DNA of 64,000 nt from CAVUCE01 sp963739985. GTDB lineage: Bacteria; Bacteroidota; Ignavibacteria; Ignavibacteriales; Ignavibacteriaceae. Where the stretch lies: assembly GCA_963739985.1 (NCBI GenBank), contig CAVUCE010000005.1, positions 62,001 through 126,000 of the forward strand, in the 5' to 3' direction. The position numbers and the translations under genes were made by a program. The notes below the pieces were generated by a model that worked only from the letters and a program-made list of their open reading frames with translations, had not been told where the DNA came from and did not search any database. Positions 24,446-34,757 of the stretch are shown piece after piece. The first letter of the stretch is position 1. The number at the start of each line of letters is the position of its first letter.

Positions 24446-26481
24446 ATGTTCCTCTTAGGAATTATATCTATATTTCAAATAGTTATTTTGCCTGGGTTAA
24501 TATTGTTAAAGTTGTTGAAAATTAAAACAGGTAGTATTATAGAAACTTTCCTATATTCATTCGGATTTTAGCCTTTACATTAATTACTTGTTAGTATGCC
24601 TTTTAACTTTTTTCAAGTTATATACTCCTTTCAATATATATATACTTTTTATTATAGAAATAGTACTTCTTATTTATTTGATAAAACCAGTTTTGTTTTT
24701 AATTAAAAACAAAAAAATTAGTGAGTATTATTTAATATTTAAAAATTACCTGAGGAAGACAAAGTCCTTTATATAAAGTTTTTTTCTTATTTTCTTTATT
24801 ACTTATTTTGTTCTTTGTTTCGTTAATACCGGTAAATGCCAGGAATACATTTTATTTTAACGATGCCATAAATTTTTGGAACAGACTGGCATTAGTTTGG
24901 GCTTCAAATACATTTCCCTACGGGTACATCACATTACCCGCAGTTATTTACTACAAACATTTCATTAAGCTATGTTTTCATGAATAACAATGTTGTCCCT
25001 TTTTTCACAAAAGCATTTATGCCGCTTTTCTCTATAGGGATACTTTTAATGTTTCTTGATCTCGCCATAATAAGAAAATCTGTGGTTTTTCTAATGGGCC
25101 TTGTTATTTATTCAGTTATATTGATCGTTTTTTATCCCATTTTATATATTTTTGATGCAAACGCGGACATAATAGTTTCATTTTTTGGTTTTCTAACATT
25201 TTATTCAATCATAAAATCCGGAAATTTAGTTTTGATACTAAAACTATTTTTTTAGTTATCACATTTGCTTCCTGTGCTGCAGATACTAAAATGGCAGGAC
25301 TTTACATCTTAGGAGTAGCAATTCTATGGATGGCGTTTACTATTTATGAAAACAGAAAAAATATATCAAGATATGATATAATAAAAATATTATTCTTATA
25401 TATTGATAATATTTGCGGGTAATCTCTTTTGGTATTTTATTAAGCCAATCTCAGCGTATCAGGGATTTGACCAGTCATGTTTTTACCAGCAAGCTATTGG
25501 GATAGAATTATTCAGGCAATAAATATGCTCTATTACAGTTTCGGTCCATTATTGTCAATATTCCTATTGTCTACTTTACTTCTATCAATGTTTATTAAAC
25601 AAACTAGATATATAATATTTATTGTTATAACTCCGCCTCTACTTTTATGGATGTTATTTTATTGTTATGATTATAGAAATCTAAGTTTGACGTTTCCTTT
25701 TATCGCTTATTCCTCTGCTTTTGGCTTGAAGTATTTTTATGAGAAAAACGTATGGATGAAAAAACACATACAAATTTTAAATTTACATTATAATTTGAAT
25801 AAAGCATTATCAAAGAGAAAAAAGACAATTTTAAGATGTTGTGATAATATTGTCTGTTGCCGGCTTTTATTTTATTGTGAATTCAGATGGTTTCTTTAAC
25901 TTTGGAATGCGATTTTCTTACTTCACAAATAAAATTTATTACATGTACTACAGAACAATTTACACGATAGAATTGGGATATTATAAAAATGTTGAATATT
26001 TTGTTCAAACATTTGAAGTTTTATCCATTCTAGTACTTTTCCTGTTTTTATTACGAAAGACAAGATTCAAGTTAAAGCATATTTTTTTGTTGTTTTCTGC
26101 AGTGGCCGTATTATTAAACTTCTCGTCATTTACAAAGGAAAATTTAATTGCAAGACAAAATTATGATTTGAAGATGGTAAAAGCGCGGAATATTTATTAC
26201 CGTTTGTATTCCTATTTAATAAGTAAAGAATAGACGGTATAATTGATACGAATTACCCCCCTCTTTGCCGCCTAATTCCGCCTGATGGAATTAAGTTTAG
26301 ATACGCGCGTTCTAGCATCGATTCAATTTCGTTTCCTCGAGGGAAACCCGCCTATTTATTATTAGAGAATAAAAAATTATCTTTGGAAAATAAAAAGTAT
26401 ATTAAGAAAGAAATATCGGATAAAAATTATATCGTAAAATTTGAAGACGGTGTGTTTATTTTGTTGAAAGTTATTACATAA
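24446..26481 (+). pseudogene. Decayed paralogue of the GT-C-like membrane protein (at least seven frameshifts)
   Basis: Piecing frames together recovers a ~650-aa protein collinear with 10494-12560: MFLLGIISIFQIVILPG at the start, RNTFYFNDAINFWNRLALVWASN, HYPQLFTTNISLSYVF, FDANADIIVSFFGFLTFYS, DTKMAGLYILG, YDYRNLSLTFPFIAYSSAFGL, FFNFGMRFSYFTNK, and AYLLLENKKLSLENKKYIKKEI before the stop at 26479-26481. Frame changes fall near 24567, 24770, 24915, 25245, 25400, 25475, 25840 and probably 26230. Both +1 and -1 shifts occur, not all in homopolymers. The flanking genes are undamaged. It is a true pseudogene, between the pilin genes and pilC. If it once modified pilin (as TfpO-type enzymes downstream of pilA do), that is conjecture. 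Confidence 0.85.
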
Positions 26482-26531
26482 ATTATAAATAATTTTTAAC
26501 AAAATAGATTCATTTAAAAGATAAAGAAATT

Positions 26532-27908
26532 ATGGTAGAATTAAAATTTACTGCAGAAAAAGTTAATGGACAATTAATATCCGGATCTCTCTCAGCTAAT
26601 AATCTTGGTGAGGGAAAGAAAAAGATTGTCCGGTTGGCGGAAAAGAACCAGCTTAAGGTTAAGGAGATTCAAAAAAAATCTACTTATCTTTACCGTGTAA
26701 AAAGAGGTCTCGAAAAACCTGTAACAGGTGAACAAAAAGCTTTCTCAAAAAAAGAAGTTAAAGAAGCTCTTTCAAGGCTTGGGTATGAAGTTCTGTCCGT
26801 AAATAAAAAATTGCTCGATTTTCAATTCAACCCGCCAACTGCTGAAATAGTGACTTTTGTTAAAATTAGTGCTGAACTTTTAGAACAAAAATTACCATAT
26901 AGCGAAATTTTAACTCTTCTGATAAACGATACCCAAAACAAAACTTTAAAAAATACCCTAAAAGAGATTAATAATGAACTTAAAAAAGGAGCGGACAGTG
27001 AAGCTACCTTTTTGAAGTATCAAGAAGTTTTTGGAAAATTTACGGCTTATATGTTGGGTTTGGCTTCTAAGAGCGGTAACATGACAGAAATTTATAGAGC
27101 TACAGCAAAGTTTCTGGAAAGACGTCAGGAATTTAAGAAAAATTTAAGAAGTGCTTTAATCAATCCTGCTGTTACAATGTTTGTACTGCTTTTAGCTGTG
27201 ATGTTTTATGTAGGATATATTTTTCCTGAAACTGCAAAACTTTTTGTAAAGTTTAAAATTCCACTACCCCCAATGACTGCTTTCACATTGAAAATAAGTG
27301 ATTTTTTGATGGCGCATCCACTTATGATTACTTTGGCAGTCGTAATTCCACCAATTGTGTTTTGGCGATATATAAAAACAAAAAAAGGTGCGTTCATTTT
27401 TGATAAGTATATGTTAAAAATTCCAATGCTTGGAATTCTAGTTCATAAAACTTTGATTGAGGTTTATTGTCGCGTATTTTATACTTTATACAGTGGTTCG
27501 GCCGAAAGTATTGAACCAATCAGAATTGCAGCTGAGGCAACAGGCAATAAATACTTTGAAGAAAGAATTAAAGGAGTCGCCGTTCCATTAATGATTAAAA
27601 AAGGAACTGGAATTACCGATGCTTTTGCGGCGAGCGGAGTTTTCACAGAAACCGCACTATCAAGATTGCATTCCGGCGAAGAAACCGGTACTATTAAAAA
27701 TACATCTTTACAGCTTGCAAATTATTACGAGAGTGAAACCGTGTACAAGCTTAAAAACTTAATTGAGCTTATACAAGTTTTCATTGCTATGATTATAATG
27801 GTTATTATGATTTTGCTTACATTAGTATCTGCCGAAACAGCAACAATACATCCAAAACAACCTGGCGTAACCCAAACCATTACGCAAACTGAAAGAAATA
27901 TAGCATGA
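26532..27908 (+). CDS. pilC: Type IV pilus inner-membrane platform protein PilC (GspF family)
   Basis: 458 aa. Residues ~1-85 are an N-terminal region including a repeated FSKKEVKEALSRLGYEVLSVNKK segment. Two T2SSF domains follow (~105-230 and ~300-430), with hydrophobic helices near 222-240, 262-282 and 425-450. Between the two sits the usual hairpin motif (SGAESIEP...). PilC anchors the assembly ATPase and moves pilins into the growing fibre. Its stop overlaps the ATG of pilB by 4 bp (ATGA), so translation is coupled. It is the first gene of a ~12.8-kb operon. Confidence 0.9.
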   Translation: MVELKFTAEKVNGQLISGSLSANNLGEGKKKIVRLAEKNQLKVKEIQKKSTYLYRVKRGLEKPVTGEQKAFSKKEVKEALSRLGYEVLSVNKKLLDFQFNPPTAEIVTFVKISAELLEQKLPYSEILTLLINDTQNKTLKNTLKEINNELKKGADSEATFLKYQEVFGKFTAYMLGLASKSGNMTEIYRATAKFLERRQEFKKNLRSALINPAVTMFVLLLAVMFYVGYIFPETAKLFVKFKIPLPPMTAFTLKISDFLMAHPLMITLAVVIPPIVFWRYIKTKKGAFIFDKYMLKIPMLGILVHKTLIEVYCRVFYTLYSGSAESIEPIRIAAEATGNKYFEERIKGVAVPLMIKKGTGITDAFAASGVFTETALSRLHSGEETGTIKNTSLQLANYYESETVYKLKNLIELIQVFIAMIIMVIMILLTLVSAETATIHPKQPGVTQTITQTERNIA

Positions 27909-29695
27909 TCGATACTAATCTTGAAATGACTGATAAGATTGGCTACCTCTTATTTAAGAAGGGCATAATTGATGCTGCAATGCTGGAGAAGGCTCTTAAT
28001 GCAAAAACTAATGATAAGAGTAAAATTAAGAGAAATTTAGCACAAATATTAGTTCAAGATTTTAATTTTGATCATGATACAATTTTTAGAGAAGTAGCTA
28101 TTCTGTATGCTTTCAGAGAACTTGATATTCAGCCTGAAGAAATACCTCCTCAGAGATTAGACGCTATCAAACAGTTGATAAACAATGCCGGCGATCAATT
28201 AAAAACTCAAATGCTTGAACATAAAGTTATTCCTTTCATGTATGATGAGAGGATAAAAGATAAATTAATACTCGCTTCCATTGACCCAACTGATCGTAAT
28301 ATTCCCAAAATAGCTTTTGGACTTAATGCAAAAAAGTATGAAGTAGTTTATATCCGAAAAAAGGATTATGATAAATTAATCCATACGATTCTTCCTCCTG
28401 AAAATGTTTACTTAAAAATGATGGAAGAAGCAGAATCCGAAATTGAAATTGAAAGAGATGAATCCGGTTTCGATGAAGAGGAATTAGACGCGGAAATAAA
28501 CAAAAGTGCTCTTATAAATCTAGTAGAAGGCGCTTTGATGGAAGGTGTTCGAAAAGGCGCGAGCGATATTCACTTTGTGCCTAAATCAGGAAATAAAACC
28601 GACATATTATTTCGTATTGATGGAAACCTGCAATTATGGCATGTTCAAGACGGAACATTACCGGAAGCTGTTGTGGCAGTAGTTAAAGACCGTTCAAGAG
28701 GAATGGATAGATTTGAAAGAGAGAGAGCTCAAGACGGTTTTATTCAAAGAGAAATTGATAAGCATGTAATCCGCTTTAGAGTATCGGTTTTACCTACGGT
28801 AGGAACCGAATTAAAGAATAAATTTGAAAGCATTGTAATACGAATTCTTGACGATAGAAAAGTTATTAGAGATATAGATAAATTAGGTTTAGCCGGATAT
28901 GGTAAACAATCTTTTTTGAAAGCTATTAACCAACCGCAGGGAATGGTTATTTTAACCGGCCCTACCGGAAGTGGTAAGAGTACAACATTAGTTGCAGCAC
29001 TCTATCAAGTTATTGATCCAACCGTAAATGTTTTAACTGTTGAAGATCCGGTTGAGTATGTTATTGAAGGTGCAAGACAGTTAAAAATTGGCTATAAAAT
29101 GAATTTTGAACAAGCCATTAGATCAATATTAAGACATGATCCTGATATTGTTTTAGTTGGTGAGATGAGAGATCGAGAGACAGCCGAAGTTGCTATTAAA
29201 TTAGCAAACACAGGTCACTTAACATTTTCCACACTTCATACTAATGACGCTCCAAGTGCGGTTGCCAGGCTTTATAAAATGGGTATTGAACCATTCCTAA
29301 TTGCTTATGCAATTAATCTAATTGTTGCTCAAAGGCTTGTTCGTAGATTATGCCCTGATTGCAAAAAGAAAGTTGCAAATTTTGATGAAGCTATTATGAA
29401 TGCCGCCGGATTAAATATTGCAGAGTGGAGAGAGTATAAAGTGTATGAAGCTAAAGGATGCGAAAAGTGTAACGGCAGCGGATATAAAGGGCGTTTAGCT
29501 ATTCATGAAGCATTATATTTTTCAAAAGAAATTAGACAAATTATCGTTCGTTCTGGTGAAGATGTAGATGAAGAACAAATAAGAATTCAAGCTAGAAAAG
29601 ATGGTACAGCAAATTTAAGAGAAGCCGGATTGGAAAAAGCTAAATTGGGGTTAACTTCAATTGAAGAGGTATTAGCTTCAACATCAGACGAATAG
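27905..29695 (+). CDS. pilB: Type IV pilus assembly ATPase PilB (GspE family)
   Basis: 596 aa, normal for PilB. Residues ~1-170 are the N1/MshEN-type region. The ATPase core follows: Walker A GPTGSGKSTTL (~residues 352-362), Asp box and Walker B in DPDIVLVGEMRDRETAE, His box TGHLTFSTLHTNDAPSA. The C-terminal tetracysteine zinc motif CPDCKK...CEKCNGSGYKGR is complete and distinguishes extension ATPases (GspE/PilB) from PilT. It powers pilin polymerisation at the inner membrane with PilC. Overlaps pilC by 4 bp. Confidence 0.94.
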   Translation: MIDTNLEMTDKIGYLLFKKGIIDAAMLEKALNAKTNDKSKIKRNLAQILVQDFNFDHDTIFREVAILYAFRELDIQPEEIPPQRLDAIKQLINNAGDQLKTQMLEHKVIPFMYDERIKDKLILASIDPTDRNIPKIAFGLNAKKYEVVYIRKKDYDKLIHTILPPENVYLKMMEEAESEIEIERDESGFDEEELDAEINKSALINLVEGALMEGVRKGASDIHFVPKSGNKTDILFRIDGNLQLWHVQDGTLPEAVVAVVKDRSRGMDRFERERAQDGFIQREIDKHVIRFRVSVLPTVGTELKNKFESIVIRILDDRKVIRDIDKLGLAGYGKQSFLKAINQPQGMVILTGPTGSGKSTTLVAALYQVIDPTVNVLTVEDPVEYVIEGARQLKIGYKMNFEQAIRSILRHDPDIVLVGEMRDRETAEVAIKLANTGHLTFSTLHTNDAPSAVARLYKMGIEPFLIAYAINLIVAQRLVRRLCPDCKKKVANFDEAIMNAAGLNIAEWREYKVYEAKGCEKCNGSGYKGRLAIHEALYFSKEIRQIIVRSGEDVDEEQIRIQARKDGTANLREAGLEKAKLGLTSIEEVLASTSDE

Positions 29696-29796
29696 AAAGA
29701 ATCTGATTGTATTAATGCAAATATAGATTATATTTTAGTTGTCTTTGATATACTTTCATTTTAATTTTAATTTATAAATAAACGAATAGAGTTTTA

Positions 29797-31026
29797 GTGA
29801 CTGTTCCAGACGTAAAATCGGTTTTTAAGAATTTTATTTCGAATATCCCGAAATATTTAACAGGGCCAGACCGTGTTACCTATATTCTGGATAATATTGA
29901 AAGTATCTCGGCCGAGGATAAACTTACTTTAAAAGCTATGCTTAATAAGCTTCTTACCGGAATGATTGAAAGAGATGCTTCCGATATTGAAATTGGCGGT
30001 CATGGAAACGGCGGATACGTTTGGTTGAGAATTTTTGGAAAAAAACAGCGTGTAAAAGAATATCCTCAATTTACTGAAGATGAAGCCGCAATGGTAATTG
30101 TAAATCTTTTGAATGCAAACCAAAGAAAGTTTTTGTCAGTTACTCGAAATTTAGATTTTAGTTATACTTTTTTATATGAAAGAAAACATATTAGCGTAAG
30201 GTTTAGAGCGGATGTTTATTTTGATTTAGATACTTTGGCTTTAAACATGCGTGCTATAAACGCTACAATACGACCTTTGGACTCTTTGGGATTTCACCCT
30301 CTAGCTGTTAAAGCTATGAGTCATAGTTATATTAAATTTGGACTTTCTCTTGTAACCGGTATTACCGGCTCTGGTAAATCTACTACACTCGATTCAATTA
30401 TAAATGAACATAATGGTTACGATCCTTCACATATTGTAATTATTGCATCACCGATTGAATATGTTCATAAATCAAATGTTGCAATAATTCGGCATAGAGA
30501 AGTTGGTAGAGATGTAATCAGCTTTAAAGATGGTGTTACTCAATCTCTTCGTCAGGATCCCGACATAATTGTAATAGGTGAAATGAGAGATCCGGAAACT
30601 ATTTTATCGGCTTTAGAAGTAACTGACACGGGACATAAAGTGTTTTCCACTCTGCATACTTCTTCAGCGGTTGAATCTATCGATAGAATTGTTGCAGAAG
30701 TAAATCCTGCGGAACAAGAAAGAGTTAGAAACAGACTTGCTGATGTTTTAACTTCTGTTGTTTCTCAAAAACTTATTCCAAGTTTAGATGGAAAGCGAGC
30801 ATTAGCGAAGGAAGTTTTAATAGTAAATTCTAATGTTAGGGCTGCTATTAAAAATAACAATACAAGTGAAATTTATATGATGATCAATCAAAGCGGTCAT
30901 CTTGGTATGATTACAATGGAGCAAGACCTAAAGAGACTATATTTGCAGAAGAAAATTTCATTAGAAACAGCTGTCGCTTATGCAAATAATAAAACAAGAA
31001 TACAGCAAATATTATCGGCCGTATAA
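29797..31026 (+). CDS. pilT: PilT-like pilus retraction ATPase
   Basis: 409 aa, GTG start, somewhat longer than typical PilT (~345) because of a ~50-residue N-terminal extension. Walker A GITGSGKSTTL, Walker B DPDIIVIGEMRDPETI and His box TGHKVFSTLHTSSAVESIDR are present; the zinc tetracysteine of PilB is absent. The C-terminal part (EVLIVNSNVRAAIKNNNTSEI and HLGMITMEQDLKRLY) matches the AIRNLIRE and GMxTMD regions specific to PilT. So a retraction motor for twitching or DNA uptake is expected. It lies 101 bp after pilB, the only sizeable gap in the operon, and shares its last base with the next gene. Confidence 0.9.
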   Translation: MTVPDVKSVFKNFISNIPKYLTGPDRVTYILDNIESISAEDKLTLKAMLNKLLTGMIERDASDIEIGGHGNGGYVWLRIFGKKQRVKEYPQFTEDEAAMVIVNLLNANQRKFLSVTRNLDFSYTFLYERKHISVRFRADVYFDLDTLALNMRAINATIRPLDSLGFHPLAVKAMSHSYIKFGLSLVTGITGSGKSTTLDSIINEHNGYDPSHIVIIASPIEYVHKSNVAIIRHREVGRDVISFKDGVTQSLRQDPDIIVIGEMRDPETILSALEVTDTGHKVFSTLHTSSAVESIDRIVAEVNPAEQERVRNRLADVLTSVVSQKLIPSLDGKRALAKEVLIVNSNVRAAIKNNNTSEIYMMINQSGHLGMITMEQDLKRLYLQKKISLETAVAYANNKTRIQQILSAV

Positions 31027-32570
31027 TGAAGCAATTAGTATGTATATATTGTGAAGGTAGCGATACTAAAGTTGCTGTTGTTACCAAAGAAAAAGAAAAG
31101 ATCAAAGTCTATAAAGCTGGTTCTTTTGATGTTATTCAGCCGGCAATGGATTTGGATGATGGACTTTCTTCTCTCAAAATAGAAGGTGATGACCTTAATA
31201 TAGAGGGATTCGACAAATCTATATCTCAGACCGATAATAAAATGGCTGCTTCAAGCATGAACATGATGCAGGATTTTTTACGCGGAGTGAGTTTAAATAA
31301 GTCTTTATTTGTGCCTGCCTTAACCGAACCGGCAATTTATTATCATGTTTTTGAAGGTGCTCAAAAGAGTAAAAGTTCAAAAGTTACTCAAGAGATTATA
31401 AGTGATATCCAGGAAAGTAAAAATGTTGTAATTGATAAAGAAAATTTAGGCTATATAGAGCTAGCTGATAAATCTTTACTTTCCGTTTTTCTTAGCGGTC
31501 AAGTTAGTTGTATTAATATGATCAACTCTCTTGCCAGAAGTAATGGTAAGAGATATTACAAAATACCAACAGTTAAATCTGCAGAAATCTCTTTAGCTTA
31601 TTACGTTTCAAAGCGCAAAAAATTCTTCCCCGATGATCAATCATTAATCGTATATATTGGAAAAGAATATAGCAAACTTATATTTTTACAGGGAAGAAAA
31701 TTAAAACACATCGGCAGCACTCTTGATATTGGTACAATTAATCTGCATACCTATGATGTTTATTTTTCAAAGATTTTGTTGGAAATGGAAAACGGAGGAA
31801 TTTCCGCTCTAGATAATATTATTGTCTGCGGAGAAGATGATTCCGAAAATTTAATACTTTCCTTTTACGGAACATTTCCGGAAGCCAATGTTTCAAGATT
31901 AGAGTTTGATGATTTAGATCTCACTTCCCTTAAGCAGGATGATAAAGATGCCTTTTCATCTTATAGCGTACCTTTGGCAGTTGCAACTGAGTATTTTGAT
32001 GAGCTTGACGAACAGCATCACGGAATCAACTTATTACCCAGATATGTTAAAGAAGATCAAAAGTTCTTCCAATTTGCTTGGCACGGTTATGCAATGTTGC
32101 CTATTCTTTTTATTGCAACCTTTTTCTTAACCCAAAAGGTGCTAACTAATAATAAAGAAATCGGACAATTGGATGCACAAATAAAAGAGCAAACATTTTT
32201 ACAGAATCAAAATAAAATCATACTAAATAAAATTTCTGATCTGCAAGGGAAAATTAGTAGTTTCGATCAGACGAAAACTATTTTAGATTCTGCATCTGCG
32301 GGAACCGGTGTGTGGTCCAGGGTGGTTGATAAGATTTCCGGTTTTGTAGGAGCCAGAAAAAATTTATGGCTTACAAAAGTTAGCCGGGATGAGAAAGGAA
32401 GTGTTTCTTTGGAAGGATATGCTTTGAGTAAAGGTGTATTAACAGATTTTGCTTACTATATAAAATCTGCGGAACTTAAAAGTGTATTTTACGAGTCTTT
32501 GCGCGATAAAAACGCATACAAATTTAATTTGACTTTCGATTTATCAAGTTTTAATGAAGATACTGAATGA
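31026..32570 (+). CDS. PilM-PilN fusion (GspL-like) pilus alignment protein
   Basis: 514 aa. Residues ~1-340 look like a degenerate actin-fold PilM domain (IIVCGEDDSENLIL near residue 260 sits where PilM has its second phosphate loop). A single TM helix follows at ~355-373 (YAMLPILFIATFFLTQKVL). Then come a coiled coil (QLDAQIKEQTFLQNQNKIILNKISDLQGKI) and a PilN-like ferredoxin-fold tail (~425-505). In most systems PilM is cytoplasmic and PilN a separate membrane protein; here they form one chain, as in GspL of type II secretion. Position between pilT and the PilO-like gene, with ATG overlaps on both sides, supports this reading. The actin-like motifs are weak, so nucleotide binding is uncertain. 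Confidence 0.72.
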   Translation: MKQLVCIYCEGSDTKVAVVTKEKEKIKVYKAGSFDVIQPAMDLDDGLSSLKIEGDDLNIEGFDKSISQTDNKMAASSMNMMQDFLRGVSLNKSLFVPALTEPAIYYHVFEGAQKSKSSKVTQEIISDIQESKNVVIDKENLGYIELADKSLLSVFLSGQVSCINMINSLARSNGKRYYKIPTVKSAEISLAYYVSKRKKFFPDDQSLIVYIGKEYSKLIFLQGRKLKHIGSTLDIGTINLHTYDVYFSKILLEMENGGISALDNIIVCGEDDSENLILSFYGTFPEANVSRLEFDDLDLTSLKQDDKDAFSSYSVPLAVATEYFDELDEQHHGINLLPRYVKEDQKFFQFAWHGYAMLPILFIATFFLTQKVLTNNKEIGQLDAQIKEQTFLQNQNKIILNKISDLQGKISSFDQTKTILDSASAGTGVWSRVVDKISGFVGARKNLWLTKVSRDEKGSVSLEGYALSKGVLTDFAYYIKSAELKSVFYESLRDKNAYKFNLTFDLSSFNEDTE

Positions 32571-33454
32571 ATAGAAAGCTAAAAAGTACCTTAGGACTTA
32601 TTGCATTGCTACTTGTTATTTTAATAGCAGGAGGCGTCTATATTTTCGTCTTTCAACGCGGTTCTATGAAGGACAGAGAGACAAAGCTTAATGAGTTAAA
32701 GGCAAATCATTATGATATGAAAGAGTTAAATGCTCAACTTAGTGCTCTTGCCAAAAAGGCTGCCGTTATAGATTCTGTACTTGCGTCCAGAAAGTTTAAT
32801 ATCCCGCAGAATTTATCTTCTATTAACTTCTTTAATTTTGTTAACAATGTTACTTCGGGATTTTCCGAAGACACAAAGGTTGATGTTCAGTATACTGACA
32901 GGAAACAAGACAAAGACTTTTTTTACTACGAATATAAAATTGCGGGCGGCGGGAATTTTAACGATATATTTAAGTTAGTTTATGCAATTGAACATAGTAA
33001 AGAATTAAAAAAGATTAAAGACGCACAATTATCGAGTCTTTTACAAACAGATAAAGACGGAATGCCTCAATTTTTAGTCAGCTTTTCTCTGGTTGTTGAT
33101 GTTTACTATGCAACTAATGATAGGTTTGCTACTAAAAAACTGGTTGAAAATAATTTGAACGCAAAAACAGTTTACGACGTATTTTATCCTCTCATAAGAA
33201 ACCAAATACCTCCTAATGTTGATAATTTGCTCGATGTTCAAGGAGCAAAATTATTGGCCTTAATTCCGGAAGGCGCTTTTTTGGCTGACGGTAAAGGTAA
33301 TACATATTTGTTATGGGAAGGTCAGCAAGTTTATTTAGGGTATTTAACAAAAATAGATTACGATCATAATAAAGTAAGTTTTATTCTTAATAAGGGAGGA
33401 GTGATCGAAAAAATCGATCTATCTCTGCAAAATGAGAATTCCCAAAAGAATTAA
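32567..33454 (+). CDS. PilO-like protein with PilP-like C-terminal domain
   Basis: 295 aa. TM helix at ~8-28 (LGLIALLLVILIAGGVYIFVF), coiled coil ~35-65, and a periplasmic ferredoxin-like domain ~75-185 typical of PilO. Residues ~215-290 (GAFLADGKGNTYLLWEGQQVYLGYLTKIDYDHNKVSFIL) have the small beta-sandwich pattern of PilP, which links PilO to the secretin. A separate pilP gene is absent and the next gene is the secretin, so a PilO-PilP fusion is the simplest reading. No lipobox is needed in this form, since the chain is membrane-anchored. Start overlaps the previous gene by 4 bp. Confidence 0.7.
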   Translation: MNRKLKSTLGLIALLLVILIAGGVYIFVFQRGSMKDRETKLNELKANHYDMKELNAQLSALAKKAAVIDSVLASRKFNIPQNLSSINFFNFVNNVTSGFSEDTKVDVQYTDRKQDKDFFYYEYKIAGGGNFNDIFKLVYAIEHSKELKKIKDAQLSSLLQTDKDGMPQFLVSFSLVVDVYYATNDRFATKKLVENNLNAKTVYDVFYPLIRNQIPPNVDNLLDVQGAKLLALIPEGAFLADGKGNTYLLWEGQQVYLGYLTKIDYDHNKVSFILNKGGVIEKIDLSLQNENSQKN

Positions 33455-33472
33455 TTAGTGAGAGTTTTGATT

Positions 33473-34750
33473 ATGAAAAAAATAATACTAGCAGTAACAC
33501 TTGTTTTTATAATAACCGCTCAAATATTTTCCCAGCAGAATGTTGAGCAGAAACTAAAAACATATCAAAATCCTGAAGAGATGGTTACACTCTCTCCCAC
33601 GATACCTTTTAACCAGGCAATTGATTTGATTAGTAAGGTTAGCGAAAAATCAACAGGCAGGACGATTGTCTCAACTGTATCTATAGATTCCGCTATCGGC
33701 ATTACTATAAACAATATGAATTACATGCAAGCTTTGAACATTATAGTTAAAATGGCTGGCTTGTATTATGAGCAAAAACCTGATGTAATTATTATTAAAA
33801 GATCTCAAGTTCTCGAAAAGAAAAGAACAGCTGATAATTATGCTCCGGTTGATGCGAGAGAAGTTAGAATTTCGGCTGTCTTTTTTGAATCTGATGTTAA
33901 TAAATCAAAACAAGCAGGAATTGACTGGCAGACGATCTTTTCAAAAGATGGGTTTCAGTTCGGATTTAAAAATGGGGAAAGTACTGCTCAAGCTACCGGT
34001 GGAACTTCAACCGGTGGAACTTCAACGGGCGGAACGGGAACCTCTACCACAAATGCAAATGCTACTAGCCCTGAATTTAAAGTTGGTGCAACCGGAAGTT
34101 TTAATCTGGGAAGCTATTTTGGAAAAGCCACAGCTATATTCAAACTTTTAGAAAATGAAAATCTCGGTGAAATTATTGCAAGTCCTAATATTACGGTTTT
34201 AGACGGAACTGAGGCGAGGCTGCAAGACGGACAAGATTTAGCAATAAAGCAGAGAGATTTTTCCGGAAATATCATTGAGAATTTTTATTCCATAGGTTCA
34301 ATCGTTACTGTTACTCCGCATGTGTTAGATGAAGAAGGAATAAAATACATTTTATTAAACATTCACGTTGAACGTAGTTCCTTTGTTCCTGATCCCAATA
34401 ATACAATAATTAATAAAACATCCGCAAATACTAAAGTTGTAATGCTAAACGGAGAAGAAACTATTATTGGCGGTATGTTTATTAATCAAACTACAAATGT
34501 ACGAACCGGCGTTCCGATATTGAAAGACCTTCCTTGGTGGGTATTTGGATTAAGATATGTTTTTGGTAGCGAGGATAAACAGGTAATTAAGAAGGAATTG
34601 GTGATTTTAATTAAAGCGGAATTAGTACCTACATTAAAAGAGAGACTTGCGGGACCTCAAACAACATCCCCGCTTAAAGACGAGTTGGAAAAGCAACGTA
34701 AACAGATAAAATATTACCAATTTAACCAGTCACAGTCTAAAGATAATTAG
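33473..34750 (+). CDS. pilQ: Type IV pilus secretin PilQ (short form)
   Basis: About 425 aa from ATG 33473, chosen because MKKIILAVTLVFIITAQIFSQ is a clean signal peptide; an in-frame GTG at 33458 is an alternative. Residues ~35-105 are one N-type ring domain (PFNQAIDLISKVSEKSTGRTI...ITINNMNYMQALNIIVKMAGLYY). Residues ~125-405 form the secretin domain, including ISAVFFESDVNKSKQAGIDW, ENLGEIIASPNITVLDGTEARLQDGQ, and the VPILKDLPWWVFGLRYVFGSEDK signature. AMIN domains and the multiple N-rings of proteobacterial PilQ are absent. A TGGTSTGGTSTGGTGTSTT repeat lies at ~175-195. It forms the outer-membrane pore for the pilus. Confidence 0.9.
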   Translation: MKKIILAVTLVFIITAQIFSQQNVEQKLKTYQNPEEMVTLSPTIPFNQAIDLISKVSEKSTGRTIVSTVSIDSAIGITINNMNYMQALNIIVKMAGLYYEQKPDVIIIKRSQVLEKKRTADNYAPVDAREVRISAVFFESDVNKSKQAGIDWQTIFSKDGFQFGFKNGESTAQATGGTSTGGTSTGGTGTSTTNANATSPEFKVGATGSFNLGSYFGKATAIFKLLENENLGEIIASPNITVLDGTEARLQDGQDLAIKQRDFSGNIIENFYSIGSIVTVTPHVLDEEGIKYILLNIHVERSSFVPDPNNTIINKTSANTKVVMLNGEETIIGGMFINQTTNVRTGVPILKDLPWWVFGLRYVFGSEDKQVIKKELVILIKAELVPTLKERLAGPQTTSPLKDELEKQRKQIKYYQFNQSQSKDN

Positions 34751-34757
34751 GGAAAAA

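Noticed and set aside
24446..26481. Programmed frameshifting as an explanation of the broken membrane protein
   Set aside because: Too many shifts in both directions, without consistent slippery sites, and out-of-frame stops throughout; decay is simpler.
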